Source: Rhabdophis nuchalis (taxonomy: Eukaryota > Chordata > Lepidosauria > Squamata > Natricidae). Taken from it: DNA of 64,000 nt. Shown piece by piece: positions 22,760-33,541 of the stretch. The notes below the pieces were generated by a model. That model did not search any database. It saw only the letters and a list, made by a program, of their open reading frames with translations, and was not told the origin of the DNA. Both the position numbers and the translations under genes were made by a program. Location: positions 40,138,605 to 40,202,604 of the forward strand of contig CM077643.1 in NCBI GenBank assembly GCA_039707465.1. Direction: 5' to 3'. The first letter of the stretch is position 1. Each line of letters starts with the position of its first letter.

Positions 22760-22993
22760 CAGTGATGGGATTCAAAAATTTTACTACTGGTTCTGTGAGT
22801 GTGGCTTGGTGGATGTGGCATGGCTTGGTGGGCGTGGCAGGGGATGGATACTGCAAAATCCCCATTCCCTCCCAATCAGCTGGGACTCAGAGGGCAGAGA
22901 ATAGATGAGGCAGGGCTAGTCAGAGGTGGTAGTACTACTCAAAATTTCCGCTACCGGTTCTCCAGAACTGGTCAGAACCTGCTGAACCCTCTT
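22760..22993 (-). mobile_element. hAT-type MITE, family C, perfect TSD
   Basis: Inverted relative to the copy at 38221: starts CAGTGATGGGATTCAAAAAT and ends TCAGAACCTGCTGAACCC with its terminal bases partly deleted. Flanks CTATGAGC (22752-22759 and 22994-23001) are identical. Confidence 0.82.
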
Positions 22994-22999
22994 CTATGA

Positions 23000-23222
23000 G
23001 CCCTGCTGGCGTAGTCATTAGAATGCAGTATTGCAGGCTAACTCTGCCCACTGCCAGAAGTTTGATCCTGACTGACCAAAGTTGACTTTGCCTTCCATCC
23101 TTATGAGGTTGGTAAAATGAGGACTCAGATTGTTGGGGAAAATATGTTGACTCCGAAAACAGCTCAGAGGATGCTGTAAAGCACTATGGAGTGGTATCTA
23201 TGTCTAAGCGCTATTGCTATTC
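23000..23222 (+). mobile_element. tRNA-derived SINE (Sauria SINE type)
   Basis: Starts at the TSD of the neighbouring MITE with CCCTGCTGGCGTAGTCATTA, then AGAATGCAGTATTGCAGGC, GAGGACTCAGATTGTTGGGG and CTAAGCGCTATTGCTATTC. The MITE may have inserted at its 5' edge. Confidence 0.78.
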
Positions 23223-23636
23223 TGAAGTAATCTCTCAGCATGAAGTAATCTGAGTTTGCCCTATTCTCATCACCCCACTTCCTTTCTCTTTTACCTGAGC
23301 TCCAAACAGCCAGGGGTATGAATGCATGTTGCAGTTTTGTATTGTCAGCTGCTGATACTCAAAAGACAGCAGGTGCAAGAACGAATCATCTTTTCAGTGG
23401 CATTTTGAGTGGATTAAGAATGGCGAGGGATTCTTCTCAAAATACAGTCTAATCCAGGAATATACAACTTGAAATCTGACAAGTACATGAGACCCTCACC
23501 TACCCACCCACCCAAAAAATCATGGCACCCCTTACGTGGTGCTCTGGTCTTGACCTTGGCCTGCCAGTTTTCCAGCCGACAAGTCCAGCATTTTAATGGC
23601 TGTGCCACCCAAAATGTGGCAGAAGGGATATTTTAT

Positions 23637-23868
23637 TTTTTTCATTTATCATTAGATTTTTACTCCACCTTTATTACTTTATAAGCAAACATACCTAATA
23701 TTTCTTCCTGCTGCTATTTACCCCACGACAACAACCTTATGAGGTATGTTGCTCTGAAAGAGAGTGACTAGGCCAAATTCACCCAACTGACTTGCATGCC
23801 TAAAATGGGACTAGAATCCATAGTCTCCTGCTTTCTAGCCTTAATAATTAGACCAAACTGGCTCTATT
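23637..23868 (-). mobile_element. CORE-SINE (MIR-like) relic
   Basis: Reversed, it reads AGCCAGTTTGGTCTAATTAT at the tRNA-like head, then a core with GTCACTCTCTTTCAGAGC and a 3' part with CATAAGGTTGTTGTCGTGG. This order matches CORE-SINEs of the MIR group, present in all amniotes. From 23225 to 23636 I see nothing recognisable. Confidence 0.6.
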
Positions 23869-24145
23869 TAATTATATGTATGGGGAATAATCCTCCTCGA
23901 TGTACAATGTTTAATTTTTTACAGTGAATTTTGCACCTAATCAATCATTTTTAGGACAATTATTTGTCATGGCCCCAACTACTTTTCAGAGTGCAGTCCC
24001 TAACATGTCACACAAAGGGGAAAGGAAGCCCTCCCAAAATCACACAACTATGACCTAAACTCTTATTAGATTCATCTCATTGATTGTCTAAGTGCTGTTA
24101 AATTATTCTTGAATGTTAGCAGAGCTGAAAATTCTTGAATGTTCT

Positions 24146-24194
24146 GAGAGCTGAAGTCCTTCAGACTTAAAGTTGCAAGGGTTGGAGACCCCTG
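24146..24194. mobile_element. Half of a palindromic hAT-type MITE
   Basis: GCTGAAGTCCTTCAGACTTA and GGTTGGAGACCCCTG match the right arm of the element at 7333; the left arm is missing. Confidence 0.6.
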
Positions 24195-24235
24195 GTTTAG
24201 CTTAACCTTTTAGGTCTCTCCAAAGCAGTGGTGGA

Positions 24236-24401
24236 TTTCAAATTTTTTAGAACCTACTCTGTAGGTGTGGCCTATTTTGTCGGCGTGGCTTGGCAGTCAT
24301 GTGACAGGGTGGGAGTGGCCACCTTTTAAAATGTGGTGAAACTCATTTAACAAAGCTCTTGCTTAGCAACCAAAATTTTGGACTCAATTGGGATGATAAA
24401 T

Positions 24402-24491
<90 letters not shown>

Positions 24492-24654
24492 TTCCTTTCC
24501 TTTCCTTTCCTTTCCTTCCCTTCCCGTTGGGTCACTGGCAGCGGTGGGCCAGATTTACTTCCAGGTACGCCAGTGGAACCCCCTCTCACCGATTCTCTAA
24601 ATTTCACCAACCGGTTCTCGCGAGTATGTGCGAGCCTGCAGAAACCCACCACTG
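24236..24654 (+). mobile_element. hAT-type MITE, family B, with internal (TTTC)n
   Basis: Ends CAGTGGTGGATTTCAAATTT and GAAACCCACCACTG, with identical 8-bp flanks CTCCAAAG (24228-24235 and 24655-24662). A pure (TTTC)n tract of about 95 bases lies inside (24393-24488), followed by TTTCC units. The copy at 60188, in opposite orientation, has a GAAA tract at the same internal place. Confidence 0.87.
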
Positions 24655-24662
24655 CTCCAAAG

Positions 24663-25258
24663 ATGATTCATTGGTGTTGTAATTGCCTGACCTGGTCACC
24701 ATCGTCTCTTTCCTTCCACTTTGTCCCAGCATTATGAAGGGAGCTGGGTCTTTGTGTCTCCAATATATGACAATTTGAGCCCCTTCATCTCAGTTGAGAA
24801 CAATGCATTGCTTTGTTCTACAGTCCATTCAACCATTTTCTTGCTTCCAGGGTTTTCTTCTTTTTCTTCTCAATAATCTTCATCAAACTAAAGGCCAAAC
24901 TTATCAATATTCCTTCCATCCTACTTTTGCTGCTTTTGCATCTATAGTGTCGCAGGGAAAACCAGTTTCTGCATCATGCTGATCTTGGTATAAATACATG
25001 ATTGGTGTGAATATTTTTATTTTTCCAAGGCCTTCATTACTACTCTACTAAGTGCTATTCTGCAGTGTATTTCTTGACTGCTGTCTGCTTGACTATTGAT
25101 AGTTGTTCCCAAAAGATAGAAGCTATTTTTAGCTTGTCAGCTAACTAAGGCTGATTGCAACACCTGTTGTCATTACTTTTGCTTTTGTCATCTACTGACA
25201 ATAATATCAGCTCAACTAGAATGACTATTTCTAGAATGCCTGGAATGCCTGGAATGCA
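24663..25258. other. No recognised gene
   Basis: Noncoding stretch without a recognised repeat. Confidence 0.4.
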
Positions 25259-25370
25259 TTTGGGTCAATATTAAAGGGGGGAGGGATGACATTGCCATAG
25301 GTCTATTCTATAGGCCACCTAACCAAACAGAGGAAATAGATGAACTTTTTGCTACTCAGTTAACTAAGGT

Positions 25371-25372
25371 AT

Positions 25373-25407
<35 letters not shown>

Positions 25408-25428
25408 CTTACTTACTTACTTACTTAC

Positions 25429-25487
<59 letters not shown>

Positions 25488-26126
25488 TTGAATTTCTAGA
25501 CCGCCCCCTCTCCCCGAAGGGACTCGGGGCGGTGTACAGGTAAAAAATTAAAATTATGACAATCAACAATACATATAAACTAAAATCGAATTAAATAATC
25601 CCCTGTACAAATTTATAAAAATTAAAAACTTAACCTTAAAACCTAATCACATAATTTAAAATTACAAACTGAGGCAGGAAGCGTGGAATTAGCCCAGGCC
25701 GGCTAGTTGAAACAGGTGGGTTTTGAGTTTCTGGCGGAAGGAGCGGAGGTCCGTGGTCATTCTAATGTCAGGGGGAAGGTCATTCCAGAGGGTCGGGCCC
25801 ATCACAGAGAAGGCCCTTCCCCTGGGCGTCGCCCACTGGCATTGCCTAGTGGATGGCACCCGGAGAAGTCTCTCTCTGTGAGAGCGAATCGGACAAAGGG
25901 ATGTATGGGGCAGGATACGATCCCGCAAATAACTAGGTCCTGTGCCATGGAGCGCTTTAAAGATAATAACCAACACCTTGAAATGCACCCGAAAGGCCAC
26001 AGGCAGCCAGTGCAGCTTACGCAGGAGTGGTGTTACATGGGAGTATCTAGTGACTCCCAGAACTGCCCACGCGGCCGCATTCTGGACCAGCTGCAGCCTT
26101 CGGGTGCATCTCAAGGGGAGCCCCAT
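25371..26126 (-). mobile_element. L2 LINE, 3' fragment with long (TAAA)n tail
   Basis: The minus-strand frame 26126-25689 (145 codons) is the L2 ORF2 C-terminus (QLVQNAAAWAVLGVTRYSHV). The 3' UTR block CACCGCCCCGAGTCCC is followed by a tail of about 115 bases of TAAA units (25371-25490), with a TAAG variant stretch in the middle. Confidence 0.87.
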
Positions 26127-26419
26127 GTATGTAGGAAGTACTCCACAATAGTAATGGGAGATTTTAACTACCCTGACATCAACTGGGAAACAAACTCTGC
26201 ACCAAGTGGAAGATCCAACAAGTTCCTAACAAACCTAGCAGACAACTTTGTTTCCAAAAAGTAGAGAAGGCAACAAGGGGATCAGCCATATTAAAAGTCA
26301 TATTGAACTTAATTCTCAATAAAAGAGATGAAATGATAGAAGGTGTTAAAGCTACAGGAACCTTTGGGGCAAGTGATCATGCAATATTGGAATTCAACAT
26401 TATGTAAGCAGGAGAAAAT

Positions 26420-28273
26420 CGCTCAGATACAGAACGAGTTAGCCCCCGTTCATGGCCCAGTGGGATGCCACGAGACAGATCTTGTTTGGGAGGAGTTTGA
26501 CTCCGTTACTTCCGAGGATATGGACAGGTTATGTGGGCGACTGCGAGCCACCACATGTTTATTGGACCCGTGTCCCTCCTGGCTTGTACTGGCATCCTGG
26601 GAGGTGACACGAGGCTGGCTCCAAGAGGTTGTCAACGCATCCTTAAGTGAGGGTTCCTTGCCTGCTTCCCTAAAAGAAGCGATGGTGAGGCCCCTCCTTA
26701 AGAAGCCCTCTTTGGATCCAGCTTTATTAAATAACTATCGTCCAGTCTCCAACCTTCCCTTTTTGGCGAAGGTTGTTGAGAGTGTGGTGGCACAACAGTT
26801 TCCCCATCACCTGGAGGAAGTTGATTATCTAGACCCGCGCCAGTCCGGCTTTCGGCCTGGGCATAGCACCGAGACGGCATTGGTCGCATTGGTGGATGAT
26901 CTCTGGAGGGCCAGAGATGGGGGGTGTTCCTCCATCCTGGTCCTATTAGACCTCTCGGCGGCTTTCGATACCATCGACCATGGTATCCTATTGCATCGGC
27001 TGGGGGGGTTGGGGGTGGGAGGCACCGTTTTGCGGTGGTTCTCCTCCTACCTCTCTGGCCGATCGCAATTTGTGTTGGCAGGAGAGCAGAGGTCGACCCC
27101 GAGACCCCTCACATGTGGGGTGCCTCAGGGGTCGGTCCTCTCGCCTCTCCTGTTTAATGCATACATGAAGCCGCTGGGTGAGATCATCCGTGGTTTTGGG
27201 GTAGAGTACCACCTTTATGCTGACGACACCCAGCTGTATATATCTACCCCAAACCACCCCAATGATGCCGTAGTGGTGATGTGCCAGTGCCTGGAAGCCG
27301 TGCGGATCTGGATGGGAAGTAATGGACTCAGGCTCAACCCGACCAAGACCGAGTGGCTGTGGTTTCCGGCTGCCCGTTTCAACCAGCTCACTCCAACGCT
27401 GGCCATAGGGGGCGAACATCTTGCCCCTGTGGATGGGGCGCGCAATTTGGGTGTCCTCCTGGATACCCGGCTGTCCATGGAAGATCAAGTGACAGCCGTG
27501 GCCAGGAGGGCGTTTTACCAGGTTCGCCTGGTTCGCCAATTGCGCCCCCTATTGGATCGGGCCGCCCTTCGCACAGTCACTCACGCGCTCGTGACATCCC
27601 GACTGGACTATTGTAACTCTCTCTACAAATGGGCTTCCCTTGAGGTGCACCCGGAGACTTCAGCTAGTCCAGAACGCAGCCGCGCGAGCAATTATGGGTA
27701 CCACAAGGTATACCCATGTAACACCGCTCTTGCGCGAGCTGCACTGGCTGCCTGTTGTCTTCCGGGTGCGCTTCAAGGTGTTAATTATCATCTTTAAAGC
27801 GCTCCATGGCTCGGGACCTAGCTATCTGCGGGATCGGATCCTGCCTCACACATCCTCACGGCCGATTCGCTCCCACAGAGAGGGACTTCTCCGGGTGCCG
27901 TCCACTAGACTTTGTCAGCGGGCGACACCCAGGGGAAGGGCTCTCTCTGTGGTGGGCCCAGCCCTCTGGAACGACCTCCCCCCCGACATTAGGACCACCA
28001 CGGACCTCCGCTCCTTCCGTCTTAAACTAAAAACACACTTCTTCTGCCTTGCCGGCCTGGGATAGTTACTCCTCTGTTTTGGGTTTATTGGGGATTTTTA
28101 GTTTAGTTAGTTTTAATGGGTATTTTAGCACAGGTATTGTTTAATTTATTTTTAATATGAAATGTTGTATATAGTTATTGTTTTTATTCTCCCTGTGCAC
28201 CGCCCCGAGTCCCTGTGGGGAGAGGGTGCGGTTTATAAGTATTAAAATTGAAAATTGAAATTGATTGAAATTG
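26420..28273 (+). pseudogene. L2 LINE ORF2 (RT and C-terminus)
   Basis: A frame open from 26343 to 27797 holds the RT domain of an L2-clade non-LTR retrotransposon: NYRPVSNLPFLAKVVE, QSGFRPGHSTETALV, LDLSAAFDTIDH, GVPQGSVLSPLLFN and the catalytic box YADDTQLYIS near 27217. A frame shift near 27640 moves the C-terminal part (27640-28065, RELHWLPVVFRVRFKVL, LRDRILPHTS) to another frame. The first 77 bases of the open frame are CR1 sequence. The N-terminal endonuclease is missing (5' truncation). The 3' UTR ends with CACCGCCCCGAGTCCCTGTG and a TTGAAA-rich tail near 28240-28273. RT and endonuclease of such elements act by target-primed reverse transcription. Confidence 0.9.
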
Positions 28274-28864
28274 AAGCACAAGCAATACAACAAAGTCAAA
28301 CTAGAGTCTTAATAAACTTGAATATAAAATTGTATATTTCAATAAACTTAGGGAGAGCTTGGGAAGAATTCCATGGATGAGAATCCTCAAAGAAAAACAA
28401 CTCAAGAAACTTGGGAAATTTTGAAAAGTGAGATTACAAAAGCCCAGTCTAGCACTATACCAATGAAGAAGAAAAATAACAGCTCTCAAAAGAAACCAGC
28501 ATGGCTGCATAAAGAACTCTCTGACAAATTGAATGACGAAAAGGAAGAGTATAAAAAGTGGGAAGAGGGGCACATAACTAAAGCAGAATATCAGCAAATA
28601 GCCCAAGCCTGCAAAGATGAAGTGAGGAAAGCTAAGGATCACAATGAGCTTGTGACAAAAGTAAAAAATAACCAAAAAAACCTTCTTCCAATATGTTAAA
28701 AACAAGAAAAAGTTAAGGAAAGAATTGGACCATTGCTGGGATAAAGTGGCAAGAAGGTGACAAGCAACAGGGAGAAAGCAGAACTATTTAACTCATGTTT
28801 TTGCATCTGTCTTTATACAAAGGGAAAATTATAAAAAGGAAAGTTGAAGAAATTTCGTTGGGAG

Positions 28865-29620
28865 CTAGCAGAGGGTTTAAAATGCATTTGCATATATCCT
28901 GTCATGCTATTCCTTTTTGTGAAAATGAAAGAATTTATGCAAAGCACAGTAAGGAGGAACAAACCAAATAAATTCAATGCATGAGACAAGAGAACCAGTA
29001 ATTTTGCTCCTCTGTGTCTTTCTATATTTGTAAAACATTCTTGCTTCCACTCTATTCATATCATCAATTCATACACTGCTTTAAGTTTTTCAATTTATTT
29101 TTTGAAGATCTTATCAAATCCATCCAACCAACTCTCTCAGTCTTCCCTATCCTATCAGTGCATTCACTTTTTCTTTATATACTGTAATTTTTTTGCAATT
29201 TGATTTTTTAATTAATTCTTCTTAAATGACCAAACTATTTTAACATACTTCTTTTTGTAATGGCCACTCTCTTTCACATATTCCATATTTAAATAGTTAA
29301 TATTCCAAATTCATTGTGCACCTGTTCATACTTAACCCTATCTCTTCCTATTGTTACCACTCACTTTCTTATATGCCAAATTCTCACTGCACACTACCGT
29401 ACAGCTGTTTCTCCTGACCTTCCCATTCTGTCCTAAAATTTGGACAGAATCACCCTCTTATATACATGTTTTCCACAAACATGCAATCCACATGCCTATC
29501 ACATACTATCCTCTATCGTTCTACCAGCACAACTTTCTCCATTGCCCGATCTCTAGCTATTACTCTATCATACACGTAACATGCAATTTGTTTGTTCCAT
29601 TTTCCCTGTCAGAACAGGCA
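28865..29620. other. No recognised gene
   Basis: AT- and pyrimidine-rich noncoding stretch with no recognised family. Confidence 0.4.
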
Positions 29621-29621
29621 T

Positions 29622-30262
29622 TCATTTAATGATGGTTCAAAGTTACGATGACTTCAGAAAAAGTGGCTTACGAGGTGTACTTGCACTTTAAATTTTTTAT
29701 TTCTTTATTAGATTTATGTGCTGTCCATCTCATCTAGAGAAGATTATTTATGACCATCATACCATCCCTGGGGTCAACCATCCCTGGTGCTTGGCAACAA
29801 GCTTACATTTATAGTTGGTTGCAGTGTCCTGCAGTCACATGATAGCAATTTGTGGGCTTTTTTCTTATTTCTGGGGAGGGGGGAATAGCTATTGGGAAAT
29901 CTGGATTCATTTAATGACCCTGTGAGTCAATTACAACTACCATCAGAATAGAGCTGGAAGGGACCTTGTAGGTCTCTTCTTAAAAGCCTCCAGTGATGAA
30001 GCACCACAACTTCTGAAGGCAAGCCATTGCAATGGTTAATTGTCCACACTGTTAGGAATTTCCTCCTCAATTCCAGGTTGCTTCTCTCCTTGATTAGTTT
30101 GCATCCATTGTTTCTTGTCCTGTGGTGGTTTGCTTAGCAATTGTGGTGGTTTAGTTAATAATAATAAAAATGTTAAAACCAAGTCCGACTTGACTTACAA
30201 CTACAATTACGTATGAGAGAAATATGCCTCCAATTGTGGCCGTAGGTTGAGTATTACCTGTA
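29622..30262 (-). mobile_element. Nonautonomous DNA-transposon-like repeat, family G
   Basis: Blocks ATTCATTTAATGATGGTTCA, AAAAAGTGGCTTACGA and GCTTGGCAACAAGC on the left, and CTTACAACTACAATTACG with GCCGTAGGTTGAGTATTACC on the right, are the two ends of one repeat seen in part at 36684 (minus) and 41205 (plus). A CR1 fragment (29944-30128) splits it. Confidence 0.55.
29944..30128 (-). mobile_element. CR1 LINE, 3' fragment
   Basis: Reversed, it reads CAATGGATGCAAACTAATCA, the CR1 block with TTCAGAAGTTGTGGTGCTTC, and AAGGTCCCTTCCAGCTC. It resembles the older subfamily at 16706. Confidence 0.7.
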
Positions 30263-30263
30263 T

Positions 30264-30908
30264 CTTGATCTGTGATATATTAATTTTCAAATCTTACTTC
30301 TTATTGAGTCATATCATAATCTAGTATTCCTGCAAATAATACCACTTCTTAGCCAACAGCACAGCATCATGTGCTCACACCCCCAACAATGTAGTAAAAT
30401 CTCTGTTTATAACACATTAAATCTTTTAATACATAAAAAGCAAGGTAACATCATGCATTCCTATGTTACTTTCTAATCAGGGCTGAACCAGTAGCTAAAT
30501 ATTCTTTTTATTCTCGTGCAAGTATCCATGATATACTTGTCTTATCACTTTTTCGGCAACCAACCTTAAATTCTATATTAATGCCAAGCATGAACTCATC
30601 CACCTCTAGTTTTTGCATTCATTTTTTGCTATCTTTTCCTTTTAACAAGGGCTCAGTAAAAGCATTCTTCCAATCTTTGATCACTGATATTTGGCATTTA
30701 AATGCATTGAACAATTCACACAGCCCCTTCATAACCAAATCCCATTCATATTTAAACATTTTCCCTGTTAAGCCAGGATCACCTGAATTCTTACAGGGTT
30801 AAATATTTGGAGTGGCCCCTGTCTATGGAACATTCTCCCTTTGGAGATTAAAATGGGCCCTTCCACATTAGTTTTTCATAGGGCCCTAAACACTATGCTC
30901 CTATATGT
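30264..30908. other. No recognised gene
   Basis: AT-rich noncoding stretch. Confidence 0.4.
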
Positions 30909-30949
30909 GTGTTAGGTTTTTGAGCTGATCAATAAATAAATCAGGGAGA

Positions 30950-30981
30950 CTAGGATAGATCTATTTCGAGCTATTTAGCTC
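30950..30981 (-). ncRNA. Partial hammerhead motif
   Basis: On the minus strand: stem II GAGCTAAATAGCTC, GAAA, the TAGATCTAT arm, C at the cleavage position, then CTAG. The upstream CUGAUGA box is missing (TATATGT instead), so it cannot fold into a hammerhead alone. Confidence 0.6.
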
Positions 30982-31085
30982 ACATATAAAAAAAGTACAC
31001 AACGGAACTAATAGCTTTCTGTCTAGATGGTCTCTGGTGATGAGCCGAAAGGCAGAAAAGGAAAGCAGTATGCTTCCTCCCGTAA

Positions 31086-33119
31086 TTACAATACAATACA
31101 ATACAATAGCAGAGTTGGAAGGGACCTTGTAGGTCTTCTAGTCCAACCCCCTGCGTGGGCAGGAACCTTATGCCATTTCAGACAAATGGCTGTCTAACAT
31201 CTTTTTAAAGACTTCCAGGGTTGGGGCATTCACAACTTCTGGAGGCAAGCTGTTCCAGAGGTTAATTGTTCTTACTGTCAGGAAATTTCTCCTTAGTTCT
31301 AAGTTGCTTCTCTCCTTGATTAGTTTCCACCCATTGCTTCTTGTCCTGCCCCCAGGTGCCTTGGAGAATAGTTTGACTCCCTCTTCTTTGTGGCACCCTC
31401 TGAGATATCGGAACACTGCTATCATGTCTCCCCTGGTCCTTCTCTTCATCAAGCTAGACATACCCAGCTCCTGCAGCCGTTCTTCATATGTCTTAGTCTC
31501 CAGTCCCCTAATCATCTTGGTTGCTCTTCTCTGCACTCTTTCCAGAGTCTCCACGTCTTTTCTACATCATGGCGACCAAAACTGTATGCAGTATTCCAAG
31601 TGTGGCCTTACCAAGGCACCATACAGTGGCATTAACACTTCACGTGATCTAGATTCTATCCCTCTGTTTATGCAGCCTAGAACTGTGTTGGCTTTTTTTG
31701 CAGCTGCTGCACACTGCTGGCTCATATTTAAATGGTTGTCCACTAGGATTCCAAGATCCCTCTCACAGTTGCTACTATTGAGCAAGGTACCACCTATACT
31801 GTACTTGTGCATTTGGTTTTTCTTGCCTATATGTAGGACCTTACTTTTTTCACAATTGAATTTCATTTTATTAGATAGTGCCCAATGTTCAAGTTTGTCT
31901 AGATCCTTCTGTATCTTAAGCCTATCTTCTGGAGTGTTGGCTATTCCTGCCAGCTTGGTGTCGTCTGCAAATTTGATGAGTTCCCCATTTATCCCCTCAT
32001 CCAAATCGTTGATGAAGATGTTAAAGAGTACTGGGTCTAAAACAGAGCCTTGGGGGACTCCACTGCATACTTCCTTCCATGTAGATGCAGTTCCATTGAG
32101 GACTACACGTTGAGTGCAGTTGGTCAGCCAGTTGCGAATCCATTTGCTGGTGGTGCTGTCTAACCCACAATTTTCTACTTTATCTAATAGTAGGTTATGG
32201 TCTACTTTATCAAATGCCTTACTGAAGTCCAGGTAAATTATATCAACAGCATTCCTCTGGTCCACTGATTTTGTCACTTTGTCAAAGAATGCAATTAGAT
32301 TCGTCTGGCATGATCTGTTTTTGACAAACCCATGTTGGCTTTTGGCTATTACTGTGTTTGCTTCTAGGTGTTCACTTATTTGTTGTTTAATTATCTTTTC
32401 CAGAATCTTTCCTGGTATTGAGGTCAGGCTGATGGGTCTATAGTTTCCTGGATCTGTTTTTTTTTCCTTTTTTGAAGATGGGAACCACATCAGCTCTTTT
32501 CCAGTCTTCTGGCAGTTCCCCGGTGCTCCAGGATCTCTGAAAGATATAGTTCAGTGGTTCTGAGATCTCGTCTGCCAGTTCCTTCAGAACCCTGGGGTGT
32601 AATCCATCCGGTCCTGGTGATTTGAACTCGTCCAGGGCAGACAGGTGCTCACTTACCATTTTCTTCCCTATTTCAACTTGTGTTCCTAATCTGATTTTTG
32701 TGGTGCTGTTTTTGATTGGTTGGACTGTTTTATCCCTTTGTGTAAAGACAGATGCAAAAAAAGAGTTAAATAGTTCTGCTTTCTCCGTGTTGCTTATCTT
32801 CTTCTTGCCATTTTCTCCCAGCAGTGGACCAATTGTTTCCTTAACTTTTTTCTTATTTTTAACATGTTGGAAGAAGCTTTTTTTGTTATTTTTTACTTTT
32901 TTGGCAAGCCTTTCTTCATTGCGAGCCTTAGCTTTCCTCACTTCATCTTTACAGGCTCGGGCTATTTGCTGATATTTTGCCTTAGTTATGTCCCCCTTTT
33001 TCCACTTTTTATATTTATCCTTTTTGTCTTTCAATTTGTCAGAGAGTTCTTTATGCAGCCATGCTGGTTTCTTTTGGGAACTGTTATTTTTCTTCTTCAT
33101 TGGTATTGCGCTGGACTGG
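31086..33119 (-). pseudogene. CR1 LINE ORF2 (RT domain) with 3' UTR
   Basis: The longest CR1 copy in one piece. On the minus strand the frame 33100-32438 holds the linker and start of the RT (FKSPGPDGLHPRVLKEL); a shift in the T-run near 32459-32467 leads to 32490-31567 with the RT core: NYRPISLTSIPGKILEK, HGFVKNRSCQTNLI, IIYLDFSKAFDKVDH, GVPQGSVLDPVLFN and the catalytic FADDTKLAG. A TGA near 31567 then interrupts the frame, which continues at 31554-31168 to the C-terminus. The 3' end is (CAATA)n as seen on the plus strand at 31087-31107. The endonuclease is missing. One frameshift and one stop in 2 kb indicate a rather young dead copy. Confidence 0.92.
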
Positions 33120-33259
33120 GCTTAATTGGGGCTTAACAGGGTGTTATGACACAAGCATATACTTATCCTCCTGTCTCAGCTGATCAGAATAAGAACCAGT
33201 GGTCTGGTAGCCGTTACAGCTGTAATGTTTCCCTGGTTCGAATCCCACTAAGGGTATGG

Positions 33260-33302
33260 CTAGCTAATGAGAGCTAAATAGCTCAAAATAGATCTATCCT
33301 AG
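33260..33302 (+). ncRNA. Hammerhead copy with mutated core
   Basis: Same layout as 33499-33541, but the boxes read CTAATGA (G5 to A) and AAAA in place of GAAA (G12 to A). Stems I and II are kept, and C stands at the cleavage position. Both changed bases are essential, so this copy should not cleave. Confidence 0.7.
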
Positions 33303-33340
33303 TCTCCCTCGTTTATTTATTGATCAGCTCAAAAACCTAA

Positions 33341-33372
33341 CACACATGTGTGTGTGTGTGTGTGTGTGTGTT
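33341..33372. repeat. (TG)n tract at the centre of an inverted repeat
   Basis: A TG tract between CCTAACACACA and TGTTAGG lies exactly where the plus unit (33251) and the minus unit (33371) meet. Confidence 0.9.
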
Positions 33373-33408
33373 AGGTTTTTGAGCTGATCAATAAATAAGT
33401 CAGGGAGA

Positions 33409-33451
33409 CTAGCATAGATCTATTTCGAGCTTTTTAGCTCTCATCAGCTAG
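33409..33451 (-). ncRNA. Hammerhead core with G at the cleavage site
   Basis: On the minus strand all core bases are present: CTAG stem I, CTGATGA (33447-33441), stem II GAGCT-AAAA-AGCTC (33440-33427), GAAA (33426-33423) and the TAGATCTAT arm. The cleavage-site base (complement of 33413) is G, whereas hammerheads need A, C or U there. It is predicted to fold but not cleave. Confidence 0.75.
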
Positions 33452-33498
33452 CCATACCCTTACTGCCATTTGAACCGGGGCTGTATTACATGCTATGG

Positions 33499-33541
33499 CT
33501 AGCTGATGAGAGCTAAAAAGCTCGAAATAGATCTATACTAG
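33499..33541 (+). ncRNA. Hammerhead ribozyme motif, intact core
   Basis: In 43 bases all parts of a type I hammerhead occur in order. Stem I strand CTAG (33499-33502), extendable by a G-U and a G-C pair; CUGAUGA box (33503-33509); stem II GAGCT-AAAA-AGCTC (33510-33523, five pairs); GAA (33524-33526); stem III from A33527 to T33536 (A-U, U-A, A-U and a possible G-C with a tiny loop); cleavage base A33537 in an AUA triplet; stem I return strand CTAG (33538-33541). Every conserved core base agrees with the family consensus. The short stem III suggests weak activity as a monomer, as reported for hammerheads of Penelope-like elements and retrozymes. A neighbouring copy lies inverted at 33409-33451, so folding may compete with a long hairpin. 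Confidence 0.8.

Larger units (their letters stand above)
25260..28860 (+). mobile_element. CR1 LINE 5' half, split by two L2 insertions
   Basis: Three CR1 pieces are collinear: 25260-25370 and about 26127-26419 encode part of the apurinic endonuclease (GLFYRPPNQ-like, IVMGDFNYPDINW, then SDHAILEFNI, where SDH is the catalytic motif), and 28274-28860 encodes the linker before the RT (KKNNSSQKKPAWLHKELSDK). L2 elements at 25371-26126 and 26420-28273 separate them. The RT domain itself is missing, so the copy was cut at about 28860. Confidence 0.8.

Noticed and set aside
24395..24490. Phe/Leu/Ser-rich membrane-like protein in the (TTTC)n tract
   Set aside because: It is the translation of a microsatellite inside a MITE.
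31025..31075. GGTGATGAGCCGAAAGGC as a further hammerhead (also at 33630)
   Set aside because: C3 is G and stem II would have no room; the fold is not credible.
33150..33250. tRNA-like B box (GGTTCGAATCCCAC) as a tRNA gene
   Set aside because: No matching A box or cloverleaf; more likely part of the repeat.
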